A DNA stretch of 17,690 bases from Acholeplasmataceae bacterium (GTDB taxonomy: Bacteria > Bacillota_I > Bacilli_A > Acholeplasmatales > Acholeplasmataceae). Both the position numbers and the translations under genes were made by a program. Shown here piece by piece: positions 14,565-17,690 of the stretch. Where the stretch lies: NCBI GenBank assembly GCA_023264085.1, contig JALQTF010000017.1, forward strand, positions 1-17,690. Reading direction: 5' to 3'. Every line of letters starts with the position of its first letter. Positions within the stretch are counted from its first letter, which is position 1. The notes under the pieces were generated by a model that was not told where the DNA came from, did no database searches, and was given only the letters and a program-made list of their open reading frames with translations.

Positions 14565-15463
14565 AACTTATATTTTTTGGTACCCCTGAATTTTCATTAA
14601 TTGTTTTACAGTCTCTGTATGCACATCATGATATTTTAGCGATTGTCACCCAACCTGATGAATCTAAAAGGATGTCACCAGTAAAAAAGTTTGCTTTAGA
14701 TCAAGATATTACATTATTTCAACCTAAAAAAGTTATAGAGATATCAGAGCAGCTCATAAAACTCAATCCTGATATCTATGTTACCGCTGCATTTGGCCAA
14801 TTCATTCCTAGTGTGATTCTTAATCATAAGCCATCCATTAATGTTCATGCATCATTACTTCCAGCCTATCGTGGTGCTGCACCGATTCAATATGCATTAA
14901 AAGACGGTCTTAAAGAAACAGGCATTAGCATTATGTATATGGTCAAAGAAATGGATGCAGGAAATATCATTTCAAAAAAAGTTGTGCCAATCCACCATGA
15001 TGATCATGCAACCAGTTTAACCCTTAAATTAGCTAAAGCAGGCGCTGCTTTATTACTTGAAACATTACCAATGTTCATAGGTGGGAGACCATTGGGTGAC
15101 ATTCAAAATCCTCTTGAAGTCACATTTGCACCTAAATGGCAACCTAAAGATGAATATGTACATCTTCATATGAATTGCGAAACTTTTATAAATTATATAA
15201 GAGCAAATGCCATGTCACCCGGTGCTACACTTAATACAGATGTATGCACATTTAAAATTTATGAAGCTGTAAAAAATGATATAATACAACCAAGTTCCAT
15301 AGGATATTTACATATATCAAAATCAACATTATCACTTTCACTGATAGATGGTGTCATTGATATTAAACAAATACAAATTCCAGGGAAGAGAAAAATGCCA
15401 ATCAAAGACTTCTTAAATGGTCAAAAAGTGTTTGTCGATGGCATGATATTAAAGGAGATCTAA
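14561..15463 (+). CDS. fmt: Methionyl-tRNA formyltransferase
   Basis: Fmt transfers a formyl group from 10-formyl-tetrahydrofolate to Met-tRNA for initiation, functionally linked to infB upstream. The 300 residues form the N-terminal formyltransferase domain (LIFFGTPEFS; catalytic N94 and H96 in SINVHASLLPAYRG; D132 in VKEMDAGNII) and the C-terminal tRNA-binding barrel (YVHLHMNCETFINYIRA onward). The C-terminal domain is slightly short. The start overlaps the priA stop (ATGA). Peptide deformylase, often next to fmt, is not in this window. Confidence 0.96.
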   Translation: MKLIFFGTPEFSLIVLQSLYAHHDILAIVTQPDESKRMSPVKKFALDQDITLFQPKKVIEISEQLIKLNPDIYVTAAFGQFIPSVILNHKPSINVHASLLPAYRGAAPIQYALKDGLKETGISIMYMVKEMDAGNIISKKVVPIHHDDHATSLTLKLAKAGAALLLETLPMFIGGRPLGDIQNPLEVTFAPKWQPKDEYVHLHMNCETFINYIRANAMSPGATLNTDVCTFKIYEAVKNDIIQPSSIGYLHISKSTLSLSLIDGVIDIKQIQIPGKRKMPIKDFLNGQKVFVDGMILKEI

Positions 15464-16026
15464 TGTCAAAAAATAAAATAATATTTACACGTGCAGAGAT
15501 GCTAGAATTTAATCGTCAAACATTACTTAGAAGAGGTGTGACATTAGAATCAATTGCTGATATCGCATATAAACAACAAAAAAGATATTCAGAAGATGTC
15601 ACATTTGAATTGTGCTTAGAAAGTGTTGAAAAAATTTTGTCATTCAGAGATGTCTTTCATCACGTACAACTTGCTGCAGAGATTGATCGTCTCGCAGAAG
15701 AAAAAATGTTTCAAGGACCGATTCAAGATATTATCTTTGAAGATTTTGGATTGTTTGGTATTGATGAAACAATGGGTCTGGATGTCGCAGGATTATATGG
15801 CACGATTGGACAGACGAATTTCGGTGACATTGATGTCAATAAAGCAGGTATCGTAAAAGATTTGAACGAATTTGGTAAAAGTGACAAAGCATGTCATACT
15901 TTTTTAGATGACATTGTCGGAGCGATTGCTGCATCTGCATCAACACGTGTGGCACAAATATCAAATGAAGATTTAGCAGAATTAGATGATGAAGGACATA
16001 ATTTATTTAGACTTTCAGGAGAATAA
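15463..16026 (+). CDS. pgpA: Phosphatidylglycerophosphatase A family protein (YutG-like)
   Basis: This 187-residue protein matches the Gram-positive PgpA/YutG type, which lacks the membrane helices of E. coli PgpA. Recognisable parts are an N-terminal helical segment (LLRRGVTLESIADIAYKQQKRY), then GLFGIDETMGLDVAGLYG, GQTNFGDIDVNKAG (116-129) and the strongly conserved TFLDDIVGAIAASASTR (146-162). The family dephosphorylates phosphatidylglycerophosphate to phosphatidylglycerol; the exact activity of YutG-type members is less well settled. The C-terminal 20 residues form an acidic tail. The ATG shares a base with the fmt stop (TAATG). Confidence 0.85.
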   Translation: MSKNKIIFTRAEMLEFNRQTLLRRGVTLESIADIAYKQQKRYSEDVTFELCLESVEKILSFRDVFHHVQLAAEIDRLAEEKMFQGPIQDIIFEDFGLFGIDETMGLDVAGLYGTIGQTNFGDIDVNKAGIVKDLNEFGKSDKACHTFLDDIVGAIAASASTRVAQISNEDLAELDDEGHNLFRLSGE

Positions 16027-16028
16027 TA

Positions 16029-17327
16029 TTGTTTTTTAAAAAACGTAGTTTGACATCGATGTCACAATCGGTGTTTTCTAAATTTTTTGGTTTTGAAGAA
16101 GGTGTCGATGTCACAAATGATGTCGCCCTTTTAGTTCGTCGAAATATTGTGATAAAAAATATTATATTTGTATCTAATATTTTATATGGAATTATGCTTT
16201 TTATTTTATCTTTATCAAGTACAGGTGGTGTGACGGATTGGGTGATAACCGTTCTTGCATTTCCAGTAACCTTCATGATAAACCAAATATTAAAAAGACT
16301 TATTTATAGTGATCAGGAAGATAAGACAAAACAAAGTGTCGCCATGTATGTTGCAGGATTTTATATGTTTTTCTCTGCAATACTTATTTATGCGAGACTG
16401 TATTCCATTCCGCATTTTGAAACAGGTGCTTACATATTAATTTATTATGCAATTGTTGTTATAAGCTTGTATCAAGATAAACAACTATTATCTTCTAGTT
16501 TTACAACGCTCATTATTTTACTCACTGCCATTCATCTTATTTGGACATTTAATCTGCAGCAGGCAGCAGAAGGATATACTGTGTTTGAATTCATTCCTTT
16601 GTTTGTTCAAACAAATGATTTTCAAGATATTGCGTTAAGAACATTACTATTTATTCTGTTTTATTTTGTTGTGTATGCGATTGTATCTATGGGGCAATAC
16701 ATGCAACAAGAACGTAAATTAGAGCTTATTAGAAGACGTCAAGTTCAAAGTGATTTCTCTCATATCGTCTCAGATTTATTTTCTGTTGTGTTTTCTGAAT
16801 CAGATAAACGTATGGATCAACGCCATGCAATGCATATTCGTGAGATGTCAATGAAACTTGCAAAAGACATTGGTTTAACTGATTTGAAAACAAAAGAGTT
16901 AGAGTGGTATACAACAGTCCATCTAAAATTTGAAGAGATCAAAGATTTAATTACAAAAGAAGAAACACAAACGCAATCAACATATCAAAAACTTAAAGAA
17001 AAAACTGAACTTGGGTCAAATATTGCGAAAAGACTACAACTTGCACAGAAATGTGAAGAAGTCATTCGAGCATATATCGAAGGTACAAACAACGACTCGT
17101 TTATTACTAATATGCAATCCATTCAAAAATCAGATATTGCAGATGTCATTTTATGTGTAGACATGTATTTGACGTTAAGAGAACTTCGTTCATATAAACG
17201 CCCGATGAATCATAGCCAAGCAATGAAAATATTAGAAGGCGATTTATCTGTCTATATTGATGATCGAATTATCGAAAGATTTGTGAAATTTCAAGATGAA
17301 TACGATATCATGTTTAAAAACTTTTAA
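16029..17327 (+). CDS. Six-helix membrane protein with degenerate HD-GYP-like domain
   Basis: A 432-residue protein with six probable membrane helices (about 41-62, 70-88, 104-123, 131-149, 156-174, 201-220), a charged linker, and a cytoplasmic helical domain from about residue 240. That domain follows the HD-GYP pattern: an H266-containing helix (RHAMHIREMSMKLAKDIGL), a counterpart of the HD dyad (V-H298-L299-K), and a well-kept C-terminal block DMYLTLRELRSYKRPMNHSQ with A-M-K-I-L-E, matching the D-x-Y-D-A-L...R-P-Y-R...A-L-x-I-L end of HD-GYP phosphodiesterases. The HD aspartate, the HHE motif and GYP itself are missing, so c-di-nucleotide hydrolysis is unlikely and binding or signalling is possible. 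The start is TTG because AGGAG lies seven bases upstream. It follows pgpA after two bases and ends the operon. The fold assignment is tentative. Confidence 0.68.
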   Translation: MFFKKRSLTSMSQSVFSKFFGFEEGVDVTNDVALLVRRNIVIKNIIFVSNILYGIMLFILSLSSTGGVTDWVITVLAFPVTFMINQILKRLIYSDQEDKTKQSVAMYVAGFYMFFSAILIYARLYSIPHFETGAYILIYYAIVVISLYQDKQLLSSSFTTLIILLTAIHLIWTFNLQQAAEGYTVFEFIPLFVQTNDFQDIALRTLLFILFYFVVYAIVSMGQYMQQERKLELIRRRQVQSDFSHIVSDLFSVVFSESDKRMDQRHAMHIREMSMKLAKDIGLTDLKTKELEWYTTVHLKFEEIKDLITKEETQTQSTYQKLKEKTELGSNIAKRLQLAQKCEEVIRAYIEGTNNDSFITNMQSIQKSDIADVILCVDMYLTLRELRSYKRPMNHSQAMKILEGDLSVYIDDRIIERFVKFQDEYDIMFKNF

Positions 17328-17331
17328 TTCA

Positions 17332-17339
17332 TGTATAAT
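17332..17339 (+). promoter_or_regulatory. Probable promoter of the metK riboswitch transcript
   Basis: TATAAT (17334-17339) directly preceded by TG. It would start transcription near 17346, about ten bases before riboswitch P1. A second box, TATAAC at 17345-17350, would give a start near 17357, the first base of the extended P1. No clear -35 box is seen for either. Confidence 0.5.
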
Positions 17340-17356
17340 AACATTATAACTTAATC

Positions 17357-17464
17357 GTCTTATTCAGAGCTATGTAGGTGAGGTGACCAATGACATAGCA
17401 GCAACCTATAGGATATAAGGTGCTTTCACCAAGAGGGAAACCTAACAATAAGAAAGAATAAGAC
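17357..17464 (+). ncRNA. SAM-I-type riboswitch
   Basis: S-adenosylmethionine-sensing leader upstream of metK. P1 is CTTATTC/GAATAAG (17359-17365 with 17456-17462, extendable to nine pairs from 17357 to 17464). P2 is CTATGT/ACATAG with an inner GGT/ACC hairpin; its loop GGTG (17382-17385) can pair with CACC (17427-17430), the pseudoknot typical of the SAM-I clan. P3 is ACCTATA/TAT-A-AGGT, containing the conserved AGCAACC and AAGGTGC blocks. P4 is AGG-GAAA-CCT. The conserved 5' CAGAG and the position in front of the SAM synthetase gene agree. It differs from many SAM-I examples in a compact P2. Confidence 0.87.
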
Positions 17465-17490
17465 ACTGAACCAGTGTCTTTTATTTTGGA
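17460..17490 (+). terminator. Hairpin terminator of the SAM riboswitch
   Basis: AAGACACTG (17460-17468) pairs with CAGTGTCTT (17472-17480) around an AAC loop, followed by the U-rich TTTTATTTT. It lies between the aptamer and metK, as in transcription-terminating riboswitches. Its 5' arm overlaps the 3' strand of P1. Confidence 0.85.
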
Positions 17491-17502
17491 AAGAAGGAAA
17501 CA

Positions 17503-17690
17503 ATGATTAAATTATTTAGTAGTGAATCTGTTACTGAAGGTCATCCAGATAAAGTGAGTGATCAAATATCTGATGCGATATTAGATGCCTATTTAACACA
17601 AGATCCAAATAGTCGTGTTGCATGTGAAACCGCAGTAACAACTAATTATGTACTTGTTTTTGGTGAAATTACTTCAAATGCTCAAGTAGA
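17503..17690 (+). CDS. metK: S-adenosylmethionine synthetase, N-terminal part
   Basis: MetK makes S-adenosylmethionine from methionine and ATP. The gene runs off the window after 62 codons. The N-terminus FSSESVTEGHPDKVSDQISD is the diagnostic ATP-binding block of MetK, with the catalytic His of the GHPDK motif, followed by CETAVTTNYVLVFGEIT. The start is ATG after GAAGGAAACA. Expression is evidently controlled by the SAM riboswitch and terminator in front of it. Confidence 0.96.
   Translation, partial: MIKLFSSESVTEGHPDKVSDQISDAILDAYLTQDPNSRVACETAVTTNYVLVFGEITSNAQV

Noticed and set aside
549..17690. Mycoplasma-type genetic code with TGA as Trp
   Set aside because: TGA terminates znuC and znuB at positions matching family lengths and gene overlaps, and Trp residues are encoded by TGG.

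Overview
The window is a composite. Positions 1 to about 550 look like a piece of a gammaproteobacterial (probably Acinetobacter) genome: visibly richer in G+C, different codon use, and one uninterrupted minus-strand reading frame encoding part of a FimX-like cyclic-di-GMP signalling protein. From about 550 onward the DNA is A+T-rich and reads as one coherent bacterial chromosome segment. Both reading frames break where the two parts meet (minus-strand stop at 553-555, plus-strand stop at 528-530), so the join is most simply an assembly or library chimera.

The main segment suggests a low-G+C, wall-less or near-Mollicutes lineage such as the Acholeplasmatales. It uses TGG for Trp and TGA as a stop (znuC, znuB), so it has the standard code and not the Mycoplasma code. 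It also has short versions of NusA and IF2, tightly overlapping genes and very short intergenic gaps. Promoters are mostly extended -10 boxes (TGN-TATAAT) with poor -35 boxes. No tRNA, rRNA, CRISPR array, insertion sequence or replication origin was seen.

Layout: an ADP-ribosylglycohydrolase fragment (549-986, +) converges on ribonuclease J (969-2660, -). A HAD-family phosphatase (2761-3543, +) converges on coaD (3529-4014, -). A small four-helix membrane protein and an aldo/keto reductase (4056-5268, +) converge on a four-gene zinc-uptake operon, znuA-znuC-znuB-zur (7971-5271, -). That operon's promoter is framed by two identical 15-bp palindromes that look like Zur operators. Divergent from it is the translation operon rimP-nusA-rnpM-ylxQ-infB-rbfA (8168-12422, +). 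A second block follows from its own promoter: priA-fmt-pgpA and a membrane protein with a HD-GYP-like domain (12462-17327, +). The window ends in a SAM riboswitch plus hairpin terminator and the first 62 codons of metK.

Most genes are housekeeping: RNA decay, coenzyme A, ribosome maturation, initiation factor 2, initiator-tRNA formylation and phosphatidylglycerol synthesis. The most unusual points are two proteins that keep a family's fold but appear to have lost its catalytic residues. PriA lacks Walker A, Walker B and the arginine-finger motif yet keeps its zinc cluster. The downstream membrane protein keeps the C-terminal HD-GYP signature but not the HD metal site. Other points worth a look are the Zur operator pair, the overlap between riboswitch P1 and the terminator, a constant 16-nt spacing from -10 box to start codon at three genes, and terminators folded into opposing coding sequences.
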